Positions 16,220 through 26,084 are shown, counted from the first letter of the stretch. The stretch: 64,000 nt of DNA from Haloflavibacter putidus (GCF_006546625.1 NZ_VIAR01000001.1:372001-436000), one strand, 5' to 3'. Notes: a model not told the origin generated them from the sequence alone. A program made the numbers and translations.

Positions 16220-17740
16220 CTAATCAAAATAATTAATAGCATAATCTATTCGCTTTAAGGTTTCTTCTTTTCCAATAGAAGCCATTATATGAAACAAGTC
16301 TGGGCCTTTCATCTCGCCAACAAGCGTTAGGCGTAAAGGTTGCATAACTTTTCCAAAACCAATACCTTGTTCTTTTATCCAAGGTTTTAAATTATTTGAT
16401 AGGCTATCTTGTGAGAAATCTTCTATTTTTTGTAATTGCTCTTTAACTTGTACCATTATTGTGGTAGTATTTTCTTTCCAGGCTTTTTTGGCTGCCTTGG
16501 AATCAAAATCTTTTGGAGCTTCAAAATAAAAAGAGCTTAAACTCCAGAAATCGCTAACAAATTCGGCACGTTCTTTAATGGTTTTTACTACTTCGGTAAC
16601 ATAATCTATAGTAGTTTTTACACCTTTCTCTTCTAAAATTTGAAAATATTGGGTTGCCAATTTTTTATTGTCTTCTTGCTGTAAATAATAGTGTTGAAAC
16701 CATTTTGTTTTCTCTGGATCAAATTTAGAACCAGATTTAGAAACGTGTGCTAAGCTAAAAGCTTCTACTAATTCCGGTAATGAATAAATTTCTTTTTCCG
16801 AACCTTCTCCTTCGTTCCAACCTAAAAACGCCAGCATATTTATTACCGCTTCTGGCAAATAACCTTCTTCGCGATAGCCACTGGCAACATCGCCGGTTTC
16901 CGGATTTTTCCATTCTAACGGAAATACCGGAAAGCCCATTTTATCGCCGTCTCTTTTGCTCAACTTTCCTTTTCCGGTTGGTTTTAAGATAAGCGGCAAA
17001 TGCGCAAATTTTGGCGCTTCCCAACCAAAAGCTTTATAGAGTAAAACGTGTAAAGCCATAGAAGGTAACCATTCCTCTCCGCGAATTACATGCGAAATTT
17101 GCATTAAATGATCGTCTACAATATTGGCTAGATGGTAAGTGGGCATGCCATCGCTTTTAAAAAGTACTTTATCGTCTAAAGTACTGGTATCAATTTGTAT
17201 TTCTCCACGAATTTCATCGGTCATATGCAAGGTTTCTTTTTCGGGAGTTTTAAACCTAATCACATACGGCTCGCCATTGCGCAATTTTTCGTGTACTTCT
17301 TGTTGCGATAATGCAATAGAGTTAGAAAGCTGTTTGCGGTTATGCCAATTATAAATAAAGGTTTTCTTTTCTGCTTCATAATTAACGCGTTGCAAATTTA
17401 ATTCTTGGGCAGTATCAAAAGCATAATAAGCGTGGCCGCTTTCTAAAAGTTTATCGGCATATTTTGCATAGATTTCTTTCCGGTCACTTTGACGATATGG
17501 CCCGTATTTGCCTTCTTGCTCCGGGCCTTCATCATAGGGAATATTAGCCCAAGCTAAAGCGTTTTTAATATATTTTTCTGCTCCTTCTACATAACGACTG
17601 GCATCTGTATCTTCTATTCTTAAAATAAACTGGCCGTCGTGGTGTTTTGCAAATAAATAATTAAAAAGGGCGGTGCGTAAACCACCAATATGTAATGGCC
17701 CGGTTGGGCTAGGGGCAAAACGTACTCTAACTGCTTGCAT
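16220..17740 (-). CDS. gltX: Glutamyl-tRNA synthetase
   Basis: 506 residues, class I. VRVRFAPSPTGPLHIGGLRTA opens the protein, with the HIGH-type motif HIGG at 17-20. KLSKRDGDK (near 258-266) is the KMSKS loop, and the C-terminal helical anticodon domain follows. It charges tRNA-Glu, which also feeds tetrapyrrole synthesis. It is a single minus-strand gene with its own promoter and terminator, in a largely plus-strand neighbourhood. Confidence 0.95.
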   Translation of the reverse strand: MQAVRVRFAPSPTGPLHIGGLRTALFNYLFAKHHDGQFILRIEDTDASRYVEGAEKYIKNALAWANIPYDEGPEQEGKYGPYRQSDRKEIYAKYADKLLESGHAYYAFDTAQELNLQRVNYEAEKKTFIYNWHNRKQLSNSIALSQQEVHEKLRNGEPYVIRFKTPEKETLHMTDEIRGEIQIDTSTLDDKVLFKSDGMPTYHLANIVDDHLMQISHVIRGEEWLPSMALHVLLYKAFGWEAPKFAHLPLILKPTGKGKLSKRDGDKMGFPVFPLEWKNPETGDVASGYREEGYLPEAVINMLAFLGWNEGEGSEKEIYSLPELVEAFSLAHVSKSGSKFDPEKTKWFQHYYLQQEDNKKLATQYFQILEEKGVKTTIDYVTEVVKTIKERAEFVSDFWSLSSFYFEAPKDFDSKAAKKAWKENTTTIMVQVKEQLQKIEDFSQDSLSNNLKPWIKEQGIGFGKVMQPLRLTLVGEMKGPDLFHIMASIGKEETLKRIDYAINYFD

Positions 17741-17756
17741 AATTTCTAATTTTTAA

Positions 17757-17764
17757 CAAATATA
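17757..17764 (-). promoter_or_regulatory. -7 box for gltX
   Basis: The minus strand reads TATATTTG (17764 to 17757), a perfect TAnnTTTG 17 bases before the ATG. No TTTG is seen at the ideal -33 distance. It lies back to back with the promoter of the next plus-strand gene. Confidence 0.45.
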
Positions 17765-17807
17765 CAATGAATGTTTGCGAATATTCTAGTGATGCAAAAA
17801 AGATATA

Positions 17808-17837
17808 TTGAAGGTAAAGTATAATATTGTATTTTTG
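17808..17837 (+). promoter_or_regulatory. Bacteroidota-type promoter for the methyltransferase gene
   Basis: TTG (17808-17810), 19 bases, then TATTTTTG (17830-17837): both elements and the spacing match the phylum consensus. This is one of the best promoters in the window. Confidence 0.65.
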
Positions 17838-17863
17838 TATTACCAATGAGTTGATACCTTACT

Positions 17864-18589
17864 ATGCTAATCGAGTTTCGGAATAAAGCAGCGTTTCCCG
17901 GTTGGGAACTAGCGCCCCAATTTTTAAGTACTTTAATTACTTCTTATCAAATCAAGAATGTATTGGAAATTGGTTCAGGAGCTAATCCTACACTCGATTC
18001 TGATACAGTATTGTCTTTGGGGATAAATTATACCACTAATGATTTATCTGCGGAAGAATTAAAAAAAGCGCCGAAGATATTTGCTACATGGGAGGCAGAT
18101 TTATGTAATACTCAAGAGATTAAAAATCATTCAAAAAAATATGATTTAATATTTAGTCGAATGGTAAATGAGCATATAGGAAGTGGCAAACAATATTATG
18201 AAAATATTTTTGAACTACTTGAACCGGGAGGAGTAACTGCTCATTGTTTTTCTACTTTGTATGCTTTGCCATTTTTGGTTAACAGAATTTTCCCAGAAAA
18301 ACTTTCCAATAAATTGCTAGATATATTTAATCCGCGCGATCGTCAACAACACGAGAAATTTCCTGCGCATTATAGTTGGAGTAGAGGGCCTTCTAAAAAA
18401 TATATTCAAAAATTTCACTCACTTGGATATGAAGTCCTTGAGTTTGTTGGCTATTTTGGCCATGGTTATTATAGAAAAAAACTCCCTTTTTTACATCTTT
18501 TAGAAAAGCGTAAAACGAACTACTTAGTTAAAAACCCTATTTCCTTCCTAACAAGCTACGCTCACGTTATACTTAAAAAACCGGAGTAA
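17864..18589 (+). CDS. Class I SAM-dependent methyltransferase
   Basis: 241 residues. Motif I is VLEIGSGANPTLDSD (33-47), and the motif IV region is YDLIFSRMVNEHIGSG followed by LLEPGG, which is Methyltransf_11-like. The substrate is unknown. The run NEHIGSGKQYYENIFELLEPGG resembles methyltransferases of cell-surface sugar loci, but no such genes are adjacent. It stands alone between gltX (divergent) and the DUF4175 gene, after a good promoter. Confidence 0.8.
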   Translation: MLIEFRNKAAFPGWELAPQFLSTLITSYQIKNVLEIGSGANPTLDSDTVLSLGINYTTNDLSAEELKKAPKIFATWEADLCNTQEIKNHSKKYDLIFSRMVNEHIGSGKQYYENIFELLEPGGVTAHCFSTLYALPFLVNRIFPEKLSNKLLDIFNPRDRQQHEKFPAHYSWSRGPSKKYIQKFHSLGYEVLEFVGYFGHGYYRKKLPFLHLLEKRKTNYLVKNPISFLTSYAHVILKKPE

Positions 18590-18762
18590 ATTTAGGGTAG
18601 TCGCTTGTCATATTTTTAAAAATGGATTAGTATAAATTATTCAAATCTCGAATATAAAACTGGGAGGATATTTGATTTACCTAGAAAGTTAAACCATTTT
18701 AGGTAAGCTTACTCTAAATTTTTTTATTGTACTTTTAAAGGTGAAAGAAAATTCAAGAGAAT

Positions 18763-21700
18763 ATGACTAATTACGGGCAAATTATTCAGAAATTAGAAGT
18801 TTTTATTAGACGTTTTTATGTAAACGAATTAATCAAAGGTGTAATTCTATTTTTTGCAATTGGCTTACTTTATTTTTTGTTTACCGTTTCTTTTGAGTAT
18901 TTCTTTTGGCTACAAAGTAGTGCAAGAAGGGTTCTATTCTGGTTATTTGTAGGAGTGGAAATTGCACTTTTTGCACGTTTTATTTTATATCCGGTAACAA
19001 AATTATTTAAACTTGCTAAGGGAATTAATTATTTTGAAGCTTCCAAAATAATCGGAAAACACTTTCCTGAAGTTAATGATAAACTTCTTAATGTTTTACA
19101 GCTTAAAACCTCTGAAAAAACTAACCAATCAGAACTGTTATTGGCAAGCATAGAGCAAAAAGCAGAAGAGTTAAAACCAATCCCTTTCCAGAAATCAATT
19201 GATTTTCGCACCAACCTAAAATTTTTAAAATATGCCTCTATTCCGTTATTGGTAATTTTGGCAGTTTATATTTCAGGCAATCAAGCACTATTTTCGGACA
19301 GTTATACGCGTGTTGTTAATTATAAGCAAGCCTACCAACCTCCTGCGCCATTAAAGTTTTTTATTCTAAACGAAGATTTAAAGGTTAATCAAAATCAAAA
19401 TTTTGAGCTAAAGGTGCAAACCTTAGGTAAAATACAACCGGAAGATGTAAAAATTGTTTTTAATCAAGATACTTACTATTTGCAAAAATTTAATAATCAA
19501 TACTTTGCTTATAATTTTATTGGTTTAGAGGAAGATGTTTCCTTTTATTTGGAAGCCAACGGCGTTCGCTCTCCGCAATACAATTTGGAGGTAACCGAAA
19601 TTCCGCGATTAATAGACTTTGAAATGTATTTAGATTACCCGGATTATTTAGGGAAATCTAACGAAACTTTAAAAGGAACCGGAAATGCAACCATTCCCGA
19701 AGGTACAAAGGTCAATTGGCAATTGCGCACGGCTGCAACCAATTTCGTAAAGTTATTTTATGCCGACACCATCTTACAATTTGAGCAAAACCAACCGGAA
19801 TTTAAATTGGAAAAGCAAATATTGTCCAACTTTCCTTATGAAATTACGACATCTAATAAGGCTTTAGAAAATTACGAACGTCTCAACTATCAATTAAAAG
19901 TTGTCAAAGATCAATTTCCGGAAATTGAAGTAGAGATGAAACGGGATAGCTTAAACGCAGATAAATTATACTTTAAAGGCAAATTGAGCGATGATCACGG
20001 TTTGCAAAGTTTGCAGGTAATTTACTATCCCACAAAAGAAACTAATAATAGAAAAACTGCCAGTATTGCTATAAATAAAGCTACTATAGATCAATTTGTT
20101 TATGCTTTTCCCAATGCCTTGGAAGTAGACGCAGGCAAAGATTATCAATTGTTTTTTAGGTTGCTGGACAACGACCGTATTAATGGTTTTAAAGCTACCA
20201 ATTCTACCGTTTTCAATTACCGAAAACTAACCGAAAATGAAAAGCGCGACGAGCAATTAAATCAGCAAGAAAAAATGATTAAAGGTATGGATAAATCCAT
20301 GTCTAAAATGCGCGAGAGTAGAGAAGAGTTTAAAGACTTAGATAAGTTGCAAAAAGAAAAAAAACAACTTAGTTATAATGACAGGAAAAAGCTAGAATCT
20401 TTTCTGCAGCGACAAAAGCAACAAGAAAAAATGATGCAGGAATATGCCAAGCAAATGAAAAAGAATTTAAAGGAAGCGCGAAAAGAAAAACCCGATGCCT
20501 TTAACGAAGAACTTCAAGAACGTTTAGAACGAACCCAAAAAAAGCTAAAAGAGAAAGAGAAGTTGCTGGAAGAAATAGAAAAGTACCAAGAAAAGCTTAA
20601 CAAAGAGCAGCTTAACCAAAAATTAGAGCAACTTTCTAAAAAAAATGAAAATCAACAAAAGAATCTAGAGCAGCTGTTAGAATTGACCAAGCGTTACTAT
20701 GTAGAACAAAAAGCTGAGAAAATAGCCTCAGATTTAGAAGAATTGGCTAAAAAACAGTCGCAACAATCTAAGCAAGAAAAGCAGGAAAACACTGCGGAAA
20801 AGCAAAAGAATTTAAATAAAGAATTTGAGGAAATCCAAAAGGAATTAGACAGTTTACAAAAGGAAAATGAGGCATTAAAAAAACCAATGGATATATCGCG
20901 CGATAAGGACAAAGAAGAATCTGTAAAAGAAGATCAAGAAGAGGCTACAGAAAACTTAGAAAAAGCCGAACAAGAAGAGCAAGACGCGCAAGAAAAACAA
21001 AAAGAATCGCCATCTTCTCAAAAAGCCAAGCAAAAACAAAAAAACGCTGCAAAAAAGATGCAACAAATGAGTGCCAAAATGCAACAAATGATGATGCAGG
21101 GCGGTATGGAACAACAGGCCGAAGACGCCAAAATGTTACGACAGATTTTAAAAAATTTGCTTATTTTTTCTTTTGAACAAGAAGATTTAATGGAAGTTTT
21201 TAAGACCATTAATAACCGCAATCCAGACTTTGGTAAACAATTACGCAAGCAAAATCTTTTACGAGAAAATTTTGAATTTATAGACGATAGTTTATACGCT
21301 TTGGCTTTACGGAACCCAATAATCTCTGATAAGATTACCGAAAAAATTGTGGATGTTGAATTTAATATGGATAAAGCTTTAGACAGACTAGCCCAAAACG
21401 AAATAAGAAAAGGAGTTTCTAATCAGCAATACGCTTTAACCGGCGCGAACGAATTGGCTAATATGCTTAATGAATCTTTGGACCAAATGAATGCGCAAAT
21501 GCAAGCGAACAGTCCCGGACAAGGAAATTCTAAACCCGGACAATCCGGTAATAGTCCGGGAAAAGGTTTTCAGTTACCGGATATAATCAAAAAACAAGGC
21601 GAATTAAGTGAGCAAATGAAGCAAGGTATGCAGGAAGGAAAGGGCGAAAAAGGAAAGAAAAAGGGCAAAGGCAAAGATTCTGGTGGACAAGAAGGCAAAC

Positions 21701-22179
21701 AACAAGGAAGCCAACAGGGAAAACAGCAAGGTCAAGGTAAGGGGCAAGGTCAGCAAGGAGATAATGGTGAAGAGCAAAGTAAACGCTTGTATCAAATTTT
21801 CCAAGAACAACAAATGCTGCGTATGCAATTAGAAGATATGATACGCAAAGAAGGTTTAGGGAAAAATGCTAAACGTCTTGCTAGAAAAATGGATTTTATT
21901 GAGAATAAATTGTTAGAAGATGGTTTTAATTCTGAAACCCAAAAAAGAATGCAGAATTTAGAGCATCAATTACTAAAGTTAAAAGAAGCCAATATAGAAC
22001 AGGGCAAAGAAAATAGAAGAAAAGCTGAAACCAATCAGAAACAGTATCAAAACACCTTAAACGAGCAGTTAAAAAAGGCTAAAGAATATTTTAATACTAC
22101 TGAAATTTTAAATCGTCAAAGCTTACCTTTGCGCGAAAATTATAAAATAATTGTGCAAGACTATTTTAAAACAAATTAA
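18763..22179 (+). CDS. DUF4175 large membrane-anchored coiled-coil protein
   Basis: 1138 residues. Hydrophobic helices near 23-45 and 50-72 and another near 154-172 anchor the N-terminus. An extracytoplasmic beta-rich region runs to about 490, and then a very long Lys/Glu/Gln-rich coiled coil (about 490-790) contains a Met/Gln segment (MQQMSAKMQQMMMQ). A low-complexity Gly/Gln/Lys stretch follows at about 960-1010 (GSQQGKQQGQGKGQGQQG). DUF4175 proteins are typical of Bacteroidota and are of unknown function. The stop overlaps the start of ybeY by one base, so the genes are coupled. Confidence 0.85.
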   Translation: MTNYGQIIQKLEVFIRRFYVNELIKGVILFFAIGLLYFLFTVSFEYFFWLQSSARRVLFWLFVGVEIALFARFILYPVTKLFKLAKGINYFEASKIIGKHFPEVNDKLLNVLQLKTSEKTNQSELLLASIEQKAEELKPIPFQKSIDFRTNLKFLKYASIPLLVILAVYISGNQALFSDSYTRVVNYKQAYQPPAPLKFFILNEDLKVNQNQNFELKVQTLGKIQPEDVKIVFNQDTYYLQKFNNQYFAYNFIGLEEDVSFYLEANGVRSPQYNLEVTEIPRLIDFEMYLDYPDYLGKSNETLKGTGNATIPEGTKVNWQLRTAATNFVKLFYADTILQFEQNQPEFKLEKQILSNFPYEITTSNKALENYERLNYQLKVVKDQFPEIEVEMKRDSLNADKLYFKGKLSDDHGLQSLQVIYYPTKETNNRKTASIAINKATIDQFVYAFPNALEVDAGKDYQLFFRLLDNDRINGFKATNSTVFNYRKLTENEKRDEQLNQQEKMIKGMDKSMSKMRESREEFKDLDKLQKEKKQLSYNDRKKLESFLQRQKQQEKMMQEYAKQMKKNLKEARKEKPDAFNEELQERLERTQKKLKEKEKLLEEIEKYQEKLNKEQLNQKLEQLSKKNENQQKNLEQLLELTKRYYVEQKAEKIASDLEELAKKQSQQSKQEKQENTAEKQKNLNKEFEEIQKELDSLQKENEALKKPMDISRDKDKEESVKEDQEEATENLEKAEQEEQDAQEKQKESPSSQKAKQKQKNAAKKMQQMSAKMQQMMMQGGMEQQAEDAKMLRQILKNLLIFSFEQEDLMEVFKTINNRNPDFGKQLRKQNLLRENFEFIDDSLYALALRNPIISDKITEKIVDVEFNMDKALDRLAQNEIRKGVSNQQYALTGANELANMLNESLDQMNAQMQANSPGQGNSKPGQSGNSPGKGFQLPDIIKKQGELSEQMKQGMQEGKGEKGKKKGKGKDSGGQEGKQQGSQQGKQQGQGKGQGQQGDNGEEQSKRLYQIFQEQQMLRMQLEDMIRKEGLGKNAKRLARKMDFIENKLLEDGFNSETQKRMQNLEHQLLKLKEANIEQGKENRRKAETNQKQYQNTLNEQLKKAKEYFNTTEILNRQSLPLRENYKIIVQDYFKTN

Positions 22180-22604
22180 TGATTAATTTTTTTAGTGAAA
22201 ATGCTTTTCGGTTGACGCACGCAGAAAAGTATCGCAATTGGTTAGAAGGGGTGGCAAAGTCAGAAGACTTTGTTACCGGCGAATTAAACTATATATTTTG
22301 TGACGATGCTTATTTACTTACCATCAACAAAAATTATTTAAACCACGATACCTATACAGATATTATTAGTTTTGATTATGTTGAGGGTAGTTTATTAAAC
22401 GGCGATATTTTTATCAGTACAGAACGGATAAAAGAAAATGCACAAGATTTTGGTGTGACTTTTGATGAAGAGCTGCGTCGAGTAATGGCGCACGGCATTT
22501 TACACCTAATGGGTTACAAAGATAAAAGCGCTCCCGATAAAGAAATAATGCGCAATAAAGAAGACGAAAAAATTAAATTGTTCCACGTGGAACAATCCGA
22601 ATAG
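22179..22604 (+). CDS. ybeY: Endoribonuclease YbeY (16S rRNA maturation factor)
   Basis: 141 residues. The metalloprotein motif is HGILHLMGYKDKS (about 111-123): two of the three zinc histidines of the standard HGxLHLxGYDH are present, while the third position reads Lys-Asp rather than Asp-His. This variant is usual in Bacteroidota as far as I recall. YbeY acts in 16S rRNA 3'-end maturation and ribosome quality control. The last codons (FHVEQ) encode the first parS-type palindrome. mnmG starts 7 bases later. Confidence 0.9.
   Translation: MINFFSENAFRLTHAEKYRNWLEGVAKSEDFVTGELNYIFCDDAYLLTINKNYLNHDTYTDIISFDYVEGSLLNGDIFISTERIKENAQDFGVTFDEELRRVMAHGILHLMGYKDKSAPDKEIMRNKEDEKIKLFHVEQSE
22577..22596. 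promoter_or_regulatory. parS-type centromere site 1
   Basis: A 20-base perfect palindrome contains the core TGTTCCACGTGGAACA (22579-22594). The core equals the known ParB-binding parS sequence of pseudomonads and differs only slightly from the B. subtilis consensus. It is embedded in the 3' end of ybeY. A second copy lies 1.9 kb further on. ParB-bound parS sites cluster near replication origins. Confidence 0.85.
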
Positions 22605-22611
22605 AAAGTTT

Positions 22612-24483
22612 ATGTTTGAAAAGGAATATGATGTAATTGTTGTAGGAGGCGGACACGCAGGAAGCGAGGCAGCCGCTGCCGCAGCTAATATGGGAAGCAA
22701 AACACTTCTAATAACTATGAATTTGCAAAATATCGCTCAAATGTCGTGTAATCCGGCTATGGGAGGTATTGCAAAAGGGCAAATTGTTCGCGAAATTGAT
22801 GCGTTGGGCGGTTATAGCGGTATCGTTTCAGATACTAGTGCTATTCAGTTTAAAATGCTCAACAAATCAAAAGGTCCGGCAATGTGGAGTCCGCGGGTGC
22901 AAAGTGATAGAATGCGTTTTGCAGAAGATTGGCGCTTAATGTTAGAGAATACCGAAAATCTTGATTTCTATCAAGAAATGGTTGCCGGCATTTTGGTTGA
23001 AAATAATCAAATTAAAGGAGTAAAAACTTCATTAGGTTTAGAGATTAAAGCTAAAACGGTAATTCTAACAAATGGTACTTTCCTTAACGGATTAATTCAT
23101 ATTGGAGATAAAAATTTTGGCGGAGGAAGAAGTGGCGAGCGCGCCGCAACCGGAATCACTGCAGATTTGATAGATTTAGGCTTTGAGGCCGGAAGAATGA
23201 AAACCGGAACGCCGCCGCGGGTAGACGGAAGAAGTTTAGATTTTTCTAAAATGATAGAACAACCCGGCGACGATGTACCGGCTAAATTTTCTTATTTAGA
23301 TATTACAAAACCGCTTACAGAACAGCGTTCTTGCCATATGAGTTACACTTCTCCGGAAGTACATGAAATTTTAAAAGATGGTTTTGATCGTTCTCCAATG
23401 TTTAATGGAAGAATTGAAAGTGTTGGTCCGCGATATTGCCCTAGTATAGAAGATAAAATTAATAGGTTTGCAGATAAAGATAGACATCAGTTATTTGTAG
23501 AACCGGAAGGTTGGAGTACAGTAGAATATTACGTTAACGGATTTTCTACTTCCTTACCGGAAGATATTCAGTTTGCAGCTTTAAAATCTGTAAAAGGTTT
23601 TGAAAACGTAAAATTTTTTAGACCTGGTTATGCGATAGAATATGATTATTTTCCGCCAACCCAGTTAACGCACACCTTAGAAACAAAACTGGTTAAAGGT
23701 TTGTTTTTTGCCGGACAAATAAATGGCACTACCGGATACGAAGAAGCAGCCTGTCAAGGGCTAATGGCGGGAATTAATGCAGCTCTGCAAGTTAAAAAAG
23801 AAGAAAGCTTTGTTTTGAGTAGAAATGAAGCATATATAGGCGTTTTAATAGACGATCTTATTACAAAAGGTACAGAAGAGCCGTATAGAATGTTTACGTC
23901 GCGAGCAGAGTATCGTACGCTTTTAAGACAGGATAATGCAGATTTCCGTTTAACGGAAAAATCCTATAAGATAGGATTGGCTTCCGAGAAGCGCTTGCGA
24001 AGAATGCAATACAAGAAAGAACAAGCCAATAAGTTCGTTGAGTTCTTTAAGGAAACCAGCGTTAGTCCAGAAGAAGCTAATCCGGTTTTAGAAGCAAATA
24101 AATCTGCTCCTGTAAAACAAAGCGGTAAAATGTTCAAAATTTTTGCACGACCGCAATTAGATTTATCTGACGTACGTAATTTCCGTAAAGTAGAGGAGTA
24201 TATTCGTGAAAACGATTTGGATAATGAAATTTTGGAGCAGGCTGAAATTCAAGTGAAGTATTCGGGTTATATCGAAAAGGAGAAAAATAACGCCGACAAA
24301 TTAAACAGACTGGAAAATTTGAAAATCCCGGTAAATTTTGATTATTTCAATATTCAGTCTATGTCTATGGAAGCCCGTGAGAAGTTAAATAAAATTCAAC
24401 CTAAAACGGTTTCGCAAGCTTCACGTGTTAGCGGTGTTAGTCCTAGTGATATTTCTGTTTTATTGGTTTATATGGGACGTTAA
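22612..24483 (+). CDS. mnmG: tRNA uridine-5-carboxymethylaminomethyl modification enzyme, FAD subunit
   Basis: 623 residues, full-length MnmG (GidA). VIVVGGGHAGSEAA (9-22) is the FAD Rossmann motif; GGIAKGQIVREIDALGG and the C-terminal helical domain (ISVLLVYMGR) are typical. With MnmE it modifies wobble U34 in several tRNAs. It is flanked by parS palindromes on both sides. In many bacteria gidA lies near oriC. Confidence 0.97.
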   Translation: MFEKEYDVIVVGGGHAGSEAAAAAANMGSKTLLITMNLQNIAQMSCNPAMGGIAKGQIVREIDALGGYSGIVSDTSAIQFKMLNKSKGPAMWSPRVQSDRMRFAEDWRLMLENTENLDFYQEMVAGILVENNQIKGVKTSLGLEIKAKTVILTNGTFLNGLIHIGDKNFGGGRSGERAATGITADLIDLGFEAGRMKTGTPPRVDGRSLDFSKMIEQPGDDVPAKFSYLDITKPLTEQRSCHMSYTSPEVHEILKDGFDRSPMFNGRIESVGPRYCPSIEDKINRFADKDRHQLFVEPEGWSTVEYYVNGFSTSLPEDIQFAALKSVKGFENVKFFRPGYAIEYDYFPPTQLTHTLETKLVKGLFFAGQINGTTGYEEAACQGLMAGINAALQVKKEESFVLSRNEAYIGVLIDDLITKGTEEPYRMFTSRAEYRTLLRQDNADFRLTEKSYKIGLASEKRLRRMQYKKEQANKFVEFFKETSVSPEEANPVLEANKSAPVKQSGKMFKIFARPQLDLSDVRNFRKVEEYIRENDLDNEILEQAEIQVKYSGYIEKEKNNADKLNRLENLKIPVNFDYFNIQSMSMEAREKLNKIQPKTVSQASRVSGVSPSDISVLLVYMGR

Positions 24484-24490
24484 AAGTAAA

Positions 24491-24508
24491 TTGTTCCACG
24501 TGGAACAA
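24491..24508. promoter_or_regulatory. parS-type centromere site 2
   Basis: An 18-base perfect palindrome contains the same core TGTTCCACGTGGAACA (24492-24507). It lies in the 36-base gap between mnmG and the lipoprotein gene, so here it is not constrained by coding. Confidence 0.88.
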
Positions 24509-24519
24509 ATACTGTAAAA

Positions 24520-25056
24520 ATGAAGAAAGTAGTTTTCTTAGTTGTTCTTTTGTGCTTGCAGTCCTGTTTTTATGTACATAGGGCTCCCGAGATACCTACC
24601 TATAAAATTGTAGAAAATCAGAAAAATCAAGATGCTTTAAATACGTATATTTTTGAATACAATGGCTCTTTTGCTCAAAAAACCAGACTAATCGAAGACT
24701 TTTTTGTTTTAACCGAAACACAAAATCCGTACTACTTTACAACCACCAGTTTGGTGGAAGGAAAAGAATTACGCGTAGATATAAGTCCGGTTTATGATTA
24801 TGACAAGCATTTTAATTTGTTGGAAGGTATTTTAGATGCCAAAGAGAATCGCGATAGCAAAACCCATGAGCAAAAACGGAGGAAAGCAATTCAGGATGCA
24901 AAAGATGATGAACGGAAGGAAAGACAAAATAAACACCAGTATTTATACATTCGGGTTATGGGAGAAAATGGCGAAGATCTTCTAAAAGGGAAAAGTTTAG
25001 AAAAACGAATGGTTCTTCTGCGCCTGCATGAATTCCGAAAAATTTTCAGCTATTAA
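24520..25056 (+). CDS. Lipoprotein of unknown function
   Basis: 178 residues with a lipoprotein signal peptide (MKKVVFLVVLLCLQSC, Cys at 16). The middle is beta-rich (YIFEYNGSFAQKTRLIEDFF), followed by a Lys/Arg/Glu/Asp-rich stretch at about 105-145. I do not recognise a family. It sits immediately after parS site 2 and one base before the next methyltransferase gene. Confidence 0.75.
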   Translation: MKKVVFLVVLLCLQSCFYVHRAPEIPTYKIVENQKNQDALNTYIFEYNGSFAQKTRLIEDFFVLTETQNPYYFTTTSLVEGKELRVDISPVYDYDKHFNLLEGILDAKENRDSKTHEQKRRKAIQDAKDDERKERQNKHQYLYIRVMGENGEDLLKGKSLEKRMVLLRLHEFRKIFSY

Positions 25057-25057
25057 T

Positions 25058-25912
25058 ATGAAATTACTTCAACCTTCTACCATTGCTTTTACTTGTAAAG
25101 ATTTTAGTGTATCGCAAGAAAATTTTGATCTTTATTATAATGATGATAAAAGTATTCTAATTACCCAACCGCAGCCTTCCGGAGAAAAACTAGCAGATTA
25201 TTATAAGAGCGAAGCCTATATTTCGCACACCGATTCTTCTAAAAGTTTTACCGATAAAATTTATCAAATGGTAAAGCGATTTATGCTGAAGAAAAAGTTG
25301 CGTTTATTAACAAAACAAAATAAACGCGAAAAATCGCTACTAGATATTGGTGCAGGAACCGGTGATTTTTTAGCTTTGGCAAAAGAAAACAATTGGCAAA
25401 TAAATGGAGTAGAGCCTAACCAAAAGGCACGGAGTTTAGCTAAAGAAAAAGGAGTGTTTTTAAATAATTCTTTGGAAGATGTAAAGAGCAAGTTTGCAGT
25501 AATTACTTTATGGCACGTTTTAGAGCATTTACCAAATTTGGAAGAGCAAATAGAAAATATAAAAAAACTGCTGCAAGACGACGGGAGTTTAATAGTTGCC
25601 GTTCCTAATTTTAAAAGTTACGATGCAGAATATTATAAGGAATTTTGGGCAGCTTACGATGTGCCTAGACATCTTTGGCATTTTTCGCCTGCAGGCATAA
25701 AAAACTTATTTTCTAAGTTTGATTTAGAATTGGTGCAAACAGAAGCTTTACCCTTTGATTCTTTTTATGTTAGTCTACTTTCCGAAAAGTATAAAAATAA
25801 GTCTAATAATTTTATAAAAGCTTTTCAAATTGGATTACAAAGTAATTTGAAGGCAAAAAAGTCCGGTAATTATTCATCTTTAATTTATATTTTAAAAAAT
25901 AAGCCAAATTAG
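25058..25912 (+). CDS. SAM-dependent methyltransferase with N-terminal extension
   Basis: 284 residues from the ATG at 25058, chosen because it lies one base after the upstream stop; an in-frame ATG at 25028 would add ten residues overlapping the lipoprotein. The N-terminal 80 residues resemble the family of proteins with a small preceding domain (YYNDDKSILITQPQP), and then SLLDIGAGTGDFL gives motif I. ITLWHVLEHLPNLEEQI and DDGSLIVAVPNF complete a Methyltransf_23 fold. Substrate unknown. Confidence 0.85.
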   Translation: MKLLQPSTIAFTCKDFSVSQENFDLYYNDDKSILITQPQPSGEKLADYYKSEAYISHTDSSKSFTDKIYQMVKRFMLKKKLRLLTKQNKREKSLLDIGAGTGDFLALAKENNWQINGVEPNQKARSLAKEKGVFLNNSLEDVKSKFAVITLWHVLEHLPNLEEQIENIKKLLQDDGSLIVAVPNFKSYDAEYYKEFWAAYDVPRHLWHFSPAGIKNLFSKFDLELVQTEALPFDSFYVSLLSEKYKNKSNNFIKAFQIGLQSNLKAKKSGNYSSLIYILKNKPN

Positions 25913-26084
25913 GTTATTTAAAGCATTATTGTAGCGTCTAGGTCTATTTATGCCTTAATTTTAAAGAAATTATCTATAATCGAAAAATACACCGTCATTT
26001 TTAATAATATTTAACTATAAATATAATTAAATTAATAGAAAATATTTATTCTATTTTAAAATAAGATTTTTGATTTAGGATGCT

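Noticed and set aside
18588-18762. Large inverted repeat AAATTTAGGGTA / TACTCTAAATTT flanking the DUF4175 leader
   Set aside because: Arms match imperfectly, are AT-rich and about 100 bases apart; likely chance, and no regulatory partner is visible.
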